Below, piece after piece: positions 51,700-61,786 of a DNA stretch of 64,000 nt. Every line of letters starts with the position of its first letter. Position 1 is the first letter of the stretch. Both the position numbers and the translations under genes were made by a program. Origin of the DNA: Pseudomonas viridiflava (GTDB lineage: Bacteria; Pseudomonadota; Gammaproteobacteria; Pseudomonadales; Pseudomonadaceae). The notes under the pieces were generated by a model. That model saw only the letters and a list, made by a program, of their open reading frames with translations, was not told the DNA's origin and did no database searches. The stretch is taken from assembly GCF_900580865.1 (NCBI RefSeq), contig NZ_UTBZ01000060.1, positions 186,001 to 250,000 of the forward strand, in the 5' to 3' direction.

Positions 51700-52713
51700 T
51701 CAGCTCAGCAAGCGTATTTTGAAAGCCTCAATCCAGGCTTGCACCATGGTTGAATAAGGTTCTTGAGGGCTTGCCATGCGCTTCATCTCACGTAGAACCT
51801 GCTCCTGAAGCAAATTCAAACGGCGAACAATGCCTTCGTCACGCACATCAGTAATCTTTGGATCTGCGGGATCAGGCTTGAGCTCCTGAGCCATAACGCC
51901 GATATCCAGAGCTAGTGCTTCGAGGAACTCCAACTGCCGCAACAAACGCGTCCGCTCTTGCACCAGACCGAGACGGTTGAGTCCATACACATGGATGGAC
52001 ACGACTCCTCTGAGACTCAGCCCAAGCTCAAGTGCCTCATCAATCACGGCTTGAATGGTTTCGTCTGCCCCATTAATCGCCATCACAGGCAGATCCGTTC
52101 CAGCGTGAGGCTGGGGTACGACAAGACTAATAAGGTTGGATCGATCAATGTGAAATCTGAGATGTTCGTTAGGGTTATCTCTACACGGATCTAACAACAG
52201 GGGGTATTCGTCGAGTATTGAAGAAGCCTCCGTCATCGCGCGCGTACCTAGCACCGGAAAGCTATCCTTCTTGCCGCTAGTAATGAGTACGCCGTGGCTA
52301 AAACCGCGTTGCTCTTCCTGCAGCGTCAGCAGCTTGGCAGATAACCTGGGCATGCTCTGCTTGCGCTTACGGTTGCAATCGATACAGCTTGGTAGAAGGT
52401 TCTCCCAATCCATTCCAAGCCACCAATACCCGGGGTGCGCCTCGTCCTCATGAACAGCCCCTTTGGGCCTGTAATGTTCAACGTCCACCGGTGCTGTCGA
52501 AGCATAGAAGCTTTCACAGTAAGCGCACTTACCATGAAATAGCTCATCAAGATGCTTTTTCACGCTGTCAGACTTGTAAACGCTAAACGTTGGGGCCTTA
52601 TCACCTGGCGCGTTGAAATGCTGCCTGAATTTGACCAACTCGCGCGAAGCTGCGGAGTCGACTCCCGTCATAGCGTCAGGTTTGTGGACTTTATTGCGGA
52701 TGACAGCACGCAT
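51700..52713 (-). CDS. HNH endonuclease, PtuB/TIGR02646-like (defence pair, nuclease subunit)
   Basis: 337 aa. The HNH core is intact: C-A-Y-C in HGKCAYCES, catalytic VEHYRPKG, then WENLLPSCIDCNRKRK with the second C-x2-C. The following segment LLLDPCRDNPNEHLRFHI and a later GLNRLGLVQERTRLL are typical of the TIGR02646/PtuB group, nuclease partners of an ATPase in Septu and retron Ec78-type systems. It begins 3 bases after the stop of the ATPase gene, so both are co-translated. The C-terminal ~100 residues are helical and unrecognised. Confidence 0.85.
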   Translation of the reverse strand: MRAVIRNKVHKPDAMTGVDSAASRELVKFRQHFNAPGDKAPTFSVYKSDSVKKHLDELFHGKCAYCESFYASTAPVDVEHYRPKGAVHEDEAHPGYWWLGMDWENLLPSCIDCNRKRKQSMPRLSAKLLTLQEEQRGFSHGVLITSGKKDSFPVLGTRAMTEASSILDEYPLLLDPCRDNPNEHLRFHIDRSNLISLVVPQPHAGTDLPVMAINGADETIQAVIDEALELGLSLRGVVSIHVYGLNRLGLVQERTRLLRQLEFLEALALDIGVMAQELKPDPADPKITDVRDEGIVRRLNLLQEQVLREMKRMASPQEPYSTMVQAWIEAFKIRLLS

Positions 52714-52716
52714 GAT

Positions 52717-55017
52717 TCAGATACCCTCGAGAATTGCGACAATGTCTCGACGGGCCTCATCTCTCAACTTACCCAAATTATCCGAGGAGATTTGCCGGCG
52801 ACTTCTCAGATACTCCTTTACCGCCTCTTGTACCAACCTCTGTACCTCAGTGGTGCCCACAGGCAAAGCTTCACTAATGTCCTGCTCGAAGCGTGTCCAT
52901 GCCAATTGTTGATCCTCAGTCAGCGCGTGGCCGGATCCTCGAGCTGTCAACAGGTCGGCGAACATCGCTAACTCACGCTCAGTGCCAGGCTGGTCGGTCG
53001 ATGCTAGTCCGAAAAAATCGGAAGTTAGCAATTGCTCGATCGTCAATTGACTGACTTTAGGCAGCCGTACCACCTGCTCAACCATCACCGGCCATTCGCT
53101 GTCTGCACCCATTTGGCTAGCAACCCGATGCATGACGATTACCTCTCCATCCTCCATTCCACGAAGACACAATGGATCGTGGGTTGTGGCGATAAAAGTG
53201 ACTTTTGGTAAGGCACTGCGCAAGGCGCTCATGATTTGAATCTTCCAGCGAGGATGCAAATGAGCTTCCACTTCGTCGATGAGTACAACTGCCCTCGCCG
53301 TCTCCAGACTCTCGAAAAACGTATGACTCTGCACGCTCATCAATCCTTGAATGATGTCGCACACCATCGCCAGTATCGATCGATAGCCCGAAGACGCGAG
53401 ACTCAAGGGCGTACGACTATGTGTATGACCTTCTGGAGCAGCAGTGACGATCAGGCAACGTCGATGTTCATAATCGCGCTCAATGACGTCAAACTCTCCT
53501 TCAATTGAAAGGACGACGCGCAATGCACCGACTACGTTGTCAAAATTATCCTCACTTAAACTCAGCAACCATTTTTCAGGATTGGAAAGCAGCGTTTCCG
53601 AATGGAAAAGATTCCGGATTGATTTAACATGGCTATAGCGTTTTGGTCGTTTCTGGTACTGCCGGAATGCACCGTAAGCAAAAATAGGAGGCACTTCTGA
53701 TCCTCCCTCCATCGAATATCGCCCCTCTGCTAGATGCAGACACCGCGTAGAGCCGTCGTCGAATTTGAGGTCAACTGTGGCTGTTTCTCGCCTAGGCGCG
53801 AAGCGCTCACCCATTAGCTGTGGGTCAAGTGGCAGGGTAGATACGTCTAATTTCAACTCGGTGCGCGCCTCGTCAGTCGATAAGGCTAGCGCTATAGCTT
53901 CAAGGATAGAGCTTTTTCCCGTGGCGTTTTCCCCCAAGATTAGTAAGGCCGGTTGCGGCGGGTCAGGCGACTCGGCCACGCCCGATTTCAACGTGGGCAT
54001 ATCCAGATCCAGCCTTTCGATCCCTTTAAAGTTATTCAGGGAGATGCTGGTCAAGGTGGGAGGTCTTTCGGTGAAAGAGCGTGCCAAATGGGAGTCGTCC
54101 GTGAAAAAATCACGTAACGGATTGTTAATCCACTCCTCCAGTGCATCCCGGTCGAATTCCTTTTTCAGAGTTCTCACCAGTTTCTGAAACGTCTGCTCCA
54201 TGCTGCCTGACGACAGCGGCCACCTTTGCGGTTTGCCTTGAGTGAGAAACAATACGATCTGGCGACACATCAGGTACCAAACCCCACCGAACTCCAGCTC
54301 TGCGAAGTCGAACAACCGGGCATTCCAATGTTGAGCCTGTTTCCCCCGCAAGATCCTCTCTGCGAGCTCATCGAAATACTCCCTCACACGCTGCCCACGC
54401 AACTCACTCAGCTCGGAGCGATTGAGGTTGAAATGGTCAATTGTCAGGTCTGCACGTGCCGTCTCTGGAAACAGATACCCGTAGAGGTCGACTGTGAAAT
54501 GACGAGTGAGGTCATCCTTACAAGGATCAAGCAAGACATTGCTTTCTTTGGGAGGATGATCCCGCCACAACCCAATTCCTTCCTCCAGGTATCTTTGAAG
54601 CTGAGTTGCGGAAGGTATCGCAGCTCGCCTGCCTTTGACTGGGAAAAACTCGGGGCGCTCGGGAGTGCACTCCTGACAAATTGAATAGCAGTTTTCCCAA
54701 GCATTACTCAGCCATAGGTAGTAAAGACGGGATTCCGAGCTGGGCTTCATTGGCAAGACATTGCCCGTCGGGCGGAACAGGTAAGGTTCGATGCTCGTGT
54801 AGCTTTCGCAGAAAGCGCATTTGCCGCGAAATAGCCTTTTCAAGGATCCATACATGGACTCGTGGTTCAACCTCAGCTGCATGTTTGGAGGTCGCGTCTG
54901 AGCCCTGCGCTTTTCATCCATCAGGAAGTAATCGACCATTACCTGCCGCTGCTTATTGAACTCATTACTCTGCAACAGTCTAGGTGGCGGCTCACTACTG
55001 CGATCAAATCGTTGCAT
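52717..55017 (-). CDS. ATPase with degenerate N-terminal HNH/PtuB domain (defence pair, sensor subunit)
   Basis: 766 aa from the ATG at 55017, which has GGGAGG seven bases upstream. Residues about 25-230 copy the partner's HNH/PtuB domain: RGKCAFCES (C67, C70), AWENCYSICQEC (C114, C117), LLDPCKDDLTRHF and HFNLNRSELSELRGQRV. But the catalytic VEHYRPK is replaced by PYLFRPT, so the histidine is lost. Residues about 325-640 are a PtuA/RecF-like ABC ATPase: Walker A LGENATGKSS (361-370), SLASSGYRS signature, Walker B VVLIDEVEAHLHP and H-loop ATTHDP. ATPase plus HNH is the Septu/PtuAB plan; the extra dead HNH domain on the ATPase is not part of the usual PtuA. Confidence 0.85.
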   Translation of the reverse strand: MQRFDRSSEPPPRLLQSNEFNKQRQVMVDYFLMDEKRRAQTRPPNMQLRLNHESMYGSLKRLFRGKCAFCESYTSIEPYLFRPTGNVLPMKPSSESRLYYLWLSNAWENCYSICQECTPERPEFFPVKGRRAAIPSATQLQRYLEEGIGLWRDHPPKESNVLLDPCKDDLTRHFTVDLYGYLFPETARADLTIDHFNLNRSELSELRGQRVREYFDELAERILRGKQAQHWNARLFDFAELEFGGVWYLMCRQIVLFLTQGKPQRWPLSSGSMEQTFQKLVRTLKKEFDRDALEEWINNPLRDFFTDDSHLARSFTERPPTLTSISLNNFKGIERLDLDMPTLKSGVAESPDPPQPALLILGENATGKSSILEAIALALSTDEARTELKLDVSTLPLDPQLMGERFAPRRETATVDLKFDDGSTRCLHLAEGRYSMEGGSEVPPIFAYGAFRQYQKRPKRYSHVKSIRNLFHSETLLSNPEKWLLSLSEDNFDNVVGALRVVLSIEGEFDVIERDYEHRRCLIVTAAPEGHTHSRTPLSLASSGYRSILAMVCDIIQGLMSVQSHTFFESLETARAVVLIDEVEAHLHPRWKIQIMSALRSALPKVTFIATTHDPLCLRGMEDGEVIVMHRVASQMGADSEWPVMVEQVVRLPKVSQLTIEQLLTSDFFGLASTDQPGTERELAMFADLLTARGSGHALTEDQQLAWTRFEQDISEALPVGTTEVQRLVQEAVKEYLRSRRQISSDNLGKLRDEARRDIVAILEGI

Positions 55018-55272
55018 AACTTTCCTCCCTGATAATCGATTCAATTCAAGCTAAGCAGCAATCTATGCCTGCCCTATTTGTATACTGCCTACCATGCTCC
55101 TTGACGAACGGCGACGCTTCAGCCGCCGTACGCGATGCTGATTCAAGCGCGTGGCCGTAGATGAAAGGACGCCAAGCTTCTTCACTGCCTGCAAACTCTC
55201 TGCCCTCCCTCCCTAAATCCTTATGATCTACATCAGCACAGCCGCGCCCGATATCCTCACGATATGACTGGC

Positions 55273-56013
55273 CTACGCAACACTTCGAGAGGTCGCGCGC
55301 CGACGTTCTTTCAACAACAAGACGACGCCGGGGTAATACCGTCCTCGCATGACATAGTTTTTGTCGCCCAGATTAGGGAAAACGAACGCGAAATCCTGAT
55401 ACTTCGCGTCTTTGCCCAAGCACCCCATTGTCTTTTCGAGCCATGGTTTCAGGAAACCTTCGACTTTCTTGGCGCAGATATCACCCTGCTTGCCTCTCTC
55501 AGGGATTATCTCGCCGAGTGGAATCATCGGCACCACAAAAGTCGCAGCAAAGCGGTAATCTGCCTCTCCGACCTGCACATCACCAATATCGTCCCAGGCG
55601 GCACCCATCGCGTTGTAGGCGTATGAGCAACCATCGGATCGACCTCCGATCGGCTGGTTCGCCTGTTTAGCTTCGAAGACGAAGCTTGCTTCAGGTGAGC
55701 TGACGAACAAGTCGCAACGCCCCTTTCTGAGCTTGTCGCCGTGATCGACACCTGCCTCCAGTTTCCTTAGACGTTTTGATGTGGCGAACTCTTCCAATGC
55801 GACCCATCCATCCATCGTCCAGGCAGCACCGGCCAATGTGCTGAGAATGGCGCGTTCGTTGTAGCTCCAAGGGTTATCAGGAAAGTGCCCCGTGTAGCGC
55901 TCGACCGCAGCAACCCATGCATCGAGTAAATAGCCCAGCTGTGGGCATTGTTGGTAAGTATTGACGCGCTTCCATGTTTTACTTTTTTGCACTACAGCCT
56001 CATTGCCAGTCAT
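55273..56013 (-). CDS. PD-(D/E)xK nuclease-like hypothetical protein
   Basis: 246 aa. A likely restriction-endonuclease-type core: E53 in YNERAILSTLAG, D101 in GRCDLFVSS, and E114-A-K116 in FVFEAKQANQ. This is the E...D-x(12)-E-x-K pattern of the PD-(D/E)xK superfamily. The rest is unrecognised. It is on the same strand as the HNH-ATPase pair, 255 bases upstream of it; it could be a third component or a separate gene. No methylase is nearby. Confidence 0.6.
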   Translation of the reverse strand: MTGNEAVVQKSKTWKRVNTYQQCPQLGYLLDAWVAAVERYTGHFPDNPWSYNERAILSTLAGAAWTMDGWVALEEFATSKRLRKLEAGVDHGDKLRKGRCDLFVSSPEASFVFEAKQANQPIGGRSDGCSYAYNAMGAAWDDIGDVQVGEADYRFAATFVVPMIPLGEIIPERGKQGDICAKKVEGFLKPWLEKTMGCLGKDAKYQDFAFVFPNLGDKNYVMRGRYYPGVVLLLKERRRATSRSVA

Positions 56014-56244
56014 TGAAATTAAACAATCTGAACGTTAAATCTGCATCGTTATGTGTGGCCAATTTACGACCAATCACATCGTTGTCGATGTAATGCCATG
56101 CAATGATATCAAAGCGCCACAGCGCACTCGATAGTTAAGATACGCAACGGTTGGTTCAGTGATCGCTCGAGTCGGATACTGGCATTTCATTACCTCATTC
56201 CTGCCCTATCTGAACTTCGTACCCGAATCGGCCATGGTCGCCCG

Positions 56245-57420
56245 CTATTTCCGATCTTGTTGATACTCCCGAGGCGTACAACCAAACTCCCGGCGAAACA
56301 CCGTGTGCAAATACTGCGCAGATTTAAAGCCACAACTGCGCGCAACGTCGGCAATCACCGAGTCGGTACTTGTCAGGCTCTTGGTCGCCGCTGCCAATTT
56401 GAAACGCAGAATCTCGTCATGCACGCTACAGCCTCGCTCAGCACGAAAATGCGCTTCAAGTGACGAACGCGAAACACCGACATAAGCTGCCACCTGCGCC
56501 GTTTTAATGCCCTGGCAAGCATATTGTCGGATAAACAGCAGCGCCTGCATCACGTACGGATTGCCCAACGGCTGGTGCAAGCTCGACACCTGCACGTTGA
56601 CCGCATCGGGAGGAACCAGGATTTGCGTGCCGGTGGACGGCATGCCGTGAAGCATCTGATGGAGTAACTGCGCGGCGGTTCGGCCCATGGTTTCCGTGCC
56701 CTGGATGACTGAACTCAGAGGCACTCGGGTCAGGCTGCGTGTCAGCGGATCATTGTCGATGCCGATCAGTGCCACCTGCTCCGGCACGGCGATGCCGGCG
56801 GTCAGGCAGGCTTGCAGCAGTTGCCGGGCACGGGCGTCGCTGACGGCGATGATGCCGATGGGTTTGGGCAGGCTTTGCAGCCAGGCGATCAGTTGTTCGA
56901 CGGCGCTGTCCCACAGCGGTGCGCTGGTGCCCATACCACGGTAGATTTCGCCGTGCAGGCCGTCGCGCTTCATCAGTTTGCGAAAGGCTTTTTCCCGCTC
57001 CTGCGCCCAACGATTAGCCTGCGCTTCCGGCAGGCTGAAGCAGGCAAAGCGCTGCAGTCCCGCCTCGATCAAGTGCGTATAGGCCAGCGTCATCAGCGCG
57101 TTGTTATCGGTGGCGACGTAGGGAATCGCTTTCGGATAGGCGCGTTTATCCTCGTACGAGCCCCCTACTGCTACCACCGGCATCTGGATATCAGCCAACG
57201 CCTCGCCAATCAGCGGATCGTCGAAATCGGCAATGATCCCGTCGCCCTGCCAGCGCTCGATGCCTTTCAAACGACAGAGAAAATCCTCTTCCAGGAACAA
57301 GTCCCAGGAGGCACGGGTGCTGCTCAGGTAGTTGCCGATGCCGCTGATGATGCCACGGTCGTAGATCTTGCTGCCGTTGAACAACAGGGCGATGCGGTGA
57401 ACAGGCGGTACGGTTTTCAT
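56245..57420 (-). CDS. xylR: XylR, D-xylose-responsive AraC-type activator
   Basis: 391 aa, close to the usual XylR length. Residues 1-270 form a LacI/periplasmic-binding-like sensor domain ([26 protein letters not shown] start); residues about 285-391 are an AraC HTH ([53 protein letters not shown]). It binds xylose and activates the divergent xylA-xylFGH genes. Start ATG 57420. Confidence 0.93.
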   Translation of the reverse strand: MKTVPPVHRIALLFNGSKIYDRGIISGIGNYLSSTRASWDLFLEEDFLCRLKGIERWQGDGIIADFDDPLIGEALADIQMPVVAVGGSYEDKRAYPKAIPYVATDNNALMTLAYTHLIEAGLQRFACFSLPEAQANRWAQEREKAFRKLMKRDGLHGEIYRGMGTSAPLWDSAVEQLIAWLQSLPKPIGIIAVSDARARQLLQACLTAGIAVPEQVALIGIDNDPLTRSLTRVPLSSVIQGTETMGRTAAQLLHQMLHGMPSTGTQILVPPDAVNVQVSSLHQPLGNPYVMQALLFIRQYACQGIKTAQVAAYVGVSRSSLEAHFRAERGCSVHDEILRFKLAAATKSLTSTDSVIADVARSCGFKSAQYLHTVFRREFGCTPREYQQDRK

Positions 57421-57595
57421 TGTTTTTATGCTTGTCCCGAGCCCCTTGTCACAGAGGCGATTGACACAGGTTAGGCGCCTGGCCGGAGAAGCTCAATACG
57501 CAAAATCGCACCCCGTGTTGATGTTTTTCATAATCAGCGGGCACAGGGCCGTTGCTAGTATCGAGACACCGCCAAGAACAACAAGGACAAGGTCC

Positions 57596-58912
57596 ATGCA
57601 GTATTTCCCCGATGTCGATGCGATTCGCTTCGAAGGTCCAGACAGCGATTCTCCCCTCTCCTTTCGTCACTACGACGCCGACAAACTCATCCTCGGCAAA
57701 CCCATGCGCGAACACCTGCGCATGGCCGCCTGTTACTGGCATACGTTCGTCTGGCCAGGTTCCGACGTGTTCGGTGCGGGGACGTTCAAGCGCCCATGGC
57801 AACACGCCGGTGAGCCTATGGAACTGGCCATCGGCAAGGCAGCCGCCGCCTTCGAATTCTTCTCCAAACTGGGCATCGACTATTACTGCTTCCATGACAC
57901 CGATGTCGCCCCCGAAGGCAGCTCTCTGAAGGAGTATCGCAATCACTTCGCGCAGATGGTTGATCACCTGGAGCAACACCAGGAAGCCAGCGGCATCAAG
58001 CTGCTGTGGGGCACCGCCAACTGCTTCAGCAATCCGCGTTTCGCTGCCGGCGCCGCGAGCAACCCGGACCCCGAAGTGTTCGCCTGCGCCGCGGCGCAAG
58101 TGTTCAGCGCCATGAACGCGACCCATCGCCTGAAAGGCGCCAACTACGTGTTGTGGGGCGGTCGCGAAGGCTACGAAACCCTGCTCAACACGGACTTGAA
58201 GCGTGAACGCGAACAACTGGGCCGCTTTATGCGCATGGTGGTCGAGCACAAGCACAAGATCGGTTTCACCGGTGACCTGCTGATCGAACCGAAACCGCAG
58301 GAGCCGACCAAGCACCAATACGATTACGACAGCGCCACCGTATTCGGCTTTCTCCAGCAGTTCGGGCTGGAGCACGAAATCAAGGTCAACATCGAGGCCA
58401 ACCACGCGACACTGGCCGGTCATAGCTTTCATCACGAGATTGCGACGGCGGTCTCGCTGGGGATTTTCGGCAGCATCGACGCCAACCGTGGTGACCCGCA
58501 AAACGGCTGGGACACCGATCAATTCCCTAACAGCGTCGAAGAAATGACCCTGGCCACCTATGAAATCCTCAAGGCTGGCGGCTTCAAGAATGGCGGTTTC
58601 AACTTCGATTCCAAGGTTCGCCGGCAAAGCCTTGATCAGATTGATCTGTTCCATGGCCACGTCGGTGCCATGGACGTTCTCGCCCTGTCCCTGGAGCGCG
58701 CAGCGGCCATGGTGCAGAACGACGAACTGCAACGGCTCAAGGATCAACGCTACGCCGGTTGGCAGCAGCCGTTCGGGCAGGCGGTGATGGCCGGCGACTT
58801 CAACCTTGAGTCGTTGGCCGAGCACGCGTTCACCAACGAGTTGAATCCGCAAGCCGTCAGCGGTCGCCAGGAAATGCTCGAAAACATCGTCAACCGGTTC
58901 ATCTATCGCTGA
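57596..58912 (+). CDS. xylA: Xylose isomerase
   Basis: 438 aa from the ATG at 57596, the normal class II length; longer frames have no support. Active-site regions: [10 protein letters not shown] with the catalytic His, [63 protein letters not shown] and GSIDANRGD. It interconverts D-xylose and D-xylulose. First gene of the xylose operon, divergent from xylR. No xylulokinase gene is seen in the window. Confidence 0.96.
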   Translation: MQYFPDVDAIRFEGPDSDSPLSFRHYDADKLILGKPMREHLRMAACYWHTFVWPGSDVFGAGTFKRPWQHAGEPMELAIGKAAAAFEFFSKLGIDYYCFHDTDVAPEGSSLKEYRNHFAQMVDHLEQHQEASGIKLLWGTANCFSNPRFAAGAASNPDPEVFACAAAQVFSAMNATHRLKGANYVLWGGREGYETLLNTDLKREREQLGRFMRMVVEHKHKIGFTGDLLIEPKPQEPTKHQYDYDSATVFGFLQQFGLEHEIKVNIEANHATLAGHSFHHEIATAVSLGIFGSIDANRGDPQNGWDTDQFPNSVEEMTLATYEILKAGGFKNGGFNFDSKVRRQSLDQIDLFHGHVGAMDVLALSLERAAAMVQNDELQRLKDQRYAGWQQPFGQAVMAGDFNLESLAEHAFTNELNPQAVSGRQEMLENIVNRFIYR

Positions 58913-59061
58913 TCACACAGAGAGTCTGCAGGCGCATCCACGCGGTGACATTTCTACGACAAATCTGTGCCTGCGGCGTCTGCGGATTCTCTACAGTTTT
59001 ACCAGCCCGATACTCATCGTCAGGCCGTGTCTTTCCAACAACAATAAAAGGACGCCCCACT

Positions 59062-60063
59062 ATGAAGAACGTAAAACGCACGCTATTGGCCACAGCCCTG
59101 GCCTTGCTGTCTCTGCCGGTGCTGGCTGATGCTGCCCACCCGAAAATCGGCTTCTCCATTGATGATCTGCGCCTGGAGCGCTGGTCGCGTGACCGTGATT
59201 ACTTCGTCGCGGCGGCAGAAAAAATGGACGCCAAGGTCTTCGTACAGTCAGCCGATGCCAACGAGCAAAAGCAGATTTCCCAGATCGAAAACCTGATTTC
59301 CCGGGGTGTCGATGTCATCGTCATCGTGCCGTTCAACGCCACGGTGCTGACCAACGCGGTGGCCGAAGCGAAGAAGGCCGGAATCAAGGTTGTGTCCTAT
59401 GATCGTCTGATCCTCAACGCCGATGTCGACGCCTACATTTCCTTCGATAACGAAAAGGTCGGCGAGATGCAGGCCAGTGGCGTGCTGAATGCCGCGCCCA
59501 AGGGCAATTACTTTTTGCTCGGTGGTGCGCCTACCGACAACAACGCCAAGATCCTGCGTGAAGGCCAGATGAAAGTGCTGCAACCGGCCATCGACAAGGG
59601 CGATATCAAGATTGTCGGCCAACAGTGGGTGAAGGAATGGAACCCGACCGAGGCGCTGAGCATTGTTGAAAACGCCTTGACCCGCAACGACAACAAAATC
59701 GACGGCATCGTCGCCTCCAACGACGCCACGGCCGGTGGCGCGATTCAGGCACTGGCGGCGCAGCAACTGGCCGGCAAGGTGCCGATTTCCGGGCAGGACG
59801 CTGACCTTGCTGCAGTCAAACGTGTGATCGCCGGCACGCAAACCATGACCGTGTACAAACCGCTGAAACTCATCGCCAGCGAAGCAGCCAAGCTCTCGGT
59901 GCAACTGGCGCGCAACGAAAAACCCGCCTTCAGCTCGCAGTACGACAACGGCAGCAAAAAGGTCGACACCATCCTGCTCACGCCAACCCCGTTGACCAAG
60001 GACAACATCGACCTGCTCGAACAGGACGGCTTCTACACCAAGGCGCAAATCGCCGGGAAGTGA
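59062..60063 (+). CDS. xylF: D-xylose ABC transporter substrate-binding protein
   Basis: 333 aa from the ATG at 59062, which begins a normal signal peptide (KNVKRTLLATALALLSLPVLADA). Mature part: KIGFSIDDLRLERWSRDRDYFV, ISRGVDVIVIVPFNA, VSYDRLILNADVDAYISFDN and GQDADLAAVKRVIAGTQTMTVYKP, as in XylF. It binds xylose in the periplasm for XylGH. It follows xylA by 149 bases. Confidence 0.94.
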   Translation: MKNVKRTLLATALALLSLPVLADAAHPKIGFSIDDLRLERWSRDRDYFVAAAEKMDAKVFVQSADANEQKQISQIENLISRGVDVIVIVPFNATVLTNAVAEAKKAGIKVVSYDRLILNADVDAYISFDNEKVGEMQASGVLNAAPKGNYFLLGGAPTDNNAKILREGQMKVLQPAIDKGDIKIVGQQWVKEWNPTEALSIVENALTRNDNKIDGIVASNDATAGGAIQALAAQQLAGKVPISGQDADLAAVKRVIAGTQTMTVYKPLKLIASEAAKLSVQLARNEKPAFSSQYDNGSKKVDTILLTPTPLTKDNIDLLEQDGFYTKAQIAGK

Positions 60064-60097
60064 CCCGATCACAAATCTCCGGTAATGCGAAAACCCT

Positions 60098-60186
60098 TGT
60101 GGGAGCGAGCCTGCTCGCGAATGCGCTGTGTCAGTCAACGAAGCAGTGTCTGAACTGACGCTTTCGCGAGCAGGCTCGCTCCCACA
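60098..60186. repeat. REP inverted pair (Pseudomonas type)
   Basis: TGTGGGAGCGAGCCTGCTCG...GAA at 60098-60121 and its exact 24-base reverse complement at 60163-60186, with 41 bases between. This is the common Pseudomonas REP doublet, here between xylF and xylG. It may reduce read-through or stabilise the xylAF transcript, giving more binding protein than ATPase. Confidence 0.9.
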
Positions 60187-60229
60187 CGGGCTCAGTGGTG
60201 TGTGAGTCTTTGATATACGAGCCCTGCCC

Positions 60230-61786
60230 ATGTCCGACTATCTGCTGCAAATGAACGGCATCGTCAAAACCTTCGGCGGTGTCAAAGCCCTCAACGGCAT
60301 CGACATCAAGGTCAGGCCCGGCGAGTGCGTTGGCCTGTGCGGCGAGAATGGCGCCGGCAAATCCACGCTGATGAAAATCCTCTCGGCGGTCTACCCCCAC
60401 GGCACCTGGTACGGTGAAATCCTCTGGGACGGGCAACCGCTCAGGGCGCAATCGATCAGTGAAACGGAAGCCGCCGGCATCGTCATCATTCACCAGGAAC
60501 TGACGCTGGTGCCTGACCTGTCGGTGGCCGAAAACATCTTCATGGGCCACGAATTGACGCTGCCCGGCGGACGGATGAATTACCCGGCGATGATCCACCG
60601 CGCCGAAGTGCTGATGCGCGAACTGAAAGTCCCCGACATGAACGTATCGCTGCCTGTTTCGCAGTACGGCGGCGGTTATCAGCAACTGGTGGAAATCGCC
60701 AAGGCCCTCAATAAAAAGGCACGCCTGCTGATCCTCGACGAGCCTTCATCAGCCTTGAGCCGTTCGGAAATCGAGGTGTTGCTGGACATCATCCGTGACA
60801 TCAAAGCCAAGGGCGTTGCCTGCGTCTACATCTCGCACAAGCTCGATGAAGTGGCCGCGGTGTGCGACACCATTTCGGTGATTCGCGACGGCAAACACAT
60901 CGCCACCACCGCCATGGCCGACATGGACATTGCACAGATCATCACGCAGATGGTCGGCCGGGAAATGAGCAATCTCTACCCCAGCGAACCACACGACATT
61001 GGCGAAGTGATTTTCGAGGCCCGCCACATCACCTGCTACGACGTCGACAACCCCAAGCGTAAACGGGTCGACGATATTTCCTTCGTCCTCAAGCGCGGCG
61101 AAATCCTCGGCATCGCCGGTCTGGTCGGTGCCGGCCGTACCGAACTGGTAACCGCGCTGTTCGGCGCTTATCCCGGTCGCCACGAGGGCGAAGTCTGGCT
61201 CGATGGCCAACCCATAGACACGCGCACGCCGCTCAAGTCCATCCGTGCCGGCCTGTGCCTGGTGCCCGAGGACCGCAAGCGCCAGGGCATCATTCCGGAC
61301 CTGGGCGTCGGTCAGAACATCACCCTCGCCGTGCTGGACAGTTACTCAAAACTGACCCGCATCGATGCCGAAGCCGAACTGGGCAGCATCGATCGGGAAA
61401 TCTCGCGCCTGCACCTCAAGACCGCCAGCCCTTTTCTGCCGATCACCAGCCTGTCGGGTGGCAATCAACAAAAAGCCGTGCTGGCGAAGATGCTGCTGGC
61501 CAAACCCCGGGTGCTGATTCTCGACGAGCCGACCCGAGGCGTGGATGTCGGCGCCAAATACGAAATCTACAAGTTGATGGGCGCGCTGGCCGCCGCCGGC
61601 GTGTCCATCATCATGGTCTCGTCGGAGCTGGCCGAAGTGCTCGGCGTTTCCGACCGCGTGCTGGTGATCGGCGAAGGCCAGTTGCGGGGTGACTTCATCA
61701 ACCATGAACTGACGCAGGAACAGGTGCTCGCCGCCGCCCTCAGCCAGCCTGGCAGCCATAACAATAATGATCGGAAAACCGCGTAA
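60230..61786 (+). CDS. xylG: D-xylose ABC transporter ATP-binding protein (two NBDs)
   Basis: 518 aa. First NBD: Walker [13 protein letters not shown] (about 40-51), variant signature [15 protein letters not shown], Walker [12 protein letters not shown]. Second NBD: degenerate Walker [12 protein letters not shown], signature [14 protein letters not shown], Walker [15 protein letters not shown]. This duplication is typical of sugar importers of the RbsA/XylG type. It sits 166 bases after xylF, separated by a REP pair, and ends at xylH without a gap. Confidence 0.95.
   Translation: MSDYLLQMNGIVKTFGGVKALNGIDIKVRPGECVGLCGENGAGKSTLMKILSAVYPHGTWYGEILWDGQPLRAQSISETEAAGIVIIHQELTLVPDLSVAENIFMGHELTLPGGRMNYPAMIHRAEVLMRELKVPDMNVSLPVSQYGGGYQQLVEIAKALNKKARLLILDEPSSALSRSEIEVLLDIIRDIKAKGVACVYISHKLDEVAAVCDTISVIRDGKHIATTAMADMDIAQIITQMVGREMSNLYPSEPHDIGEVIFEARHITCYDVDNPKRKRVDDISFVLKRGEILGIAGLVGAGRTELVTALFGAYPGRHEGEVWLDGQPIDTRTPLKSIRAGLCLVPEDRKRQGIIPDLGVGQNITLAVLDSYSKLTRIDAEAELGSIDREISRLHLKTASPFLPITSLSGGNQQKAVLAKMLLAKPRVLILDEPTRGVDVGAKYEIYKLMGALAAAGVSIIMVSSELAEVLGVSDRVLVIGEGQLRGDFINHELTQEQVLAAALSQPGSHNNNDRKTA

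Noticed and set aside
51700..55017. Retron with PtuAB effectors
   Set aside because: No reverse transcriptase gene or msr/msd-like inverted repeat was found near the pair.
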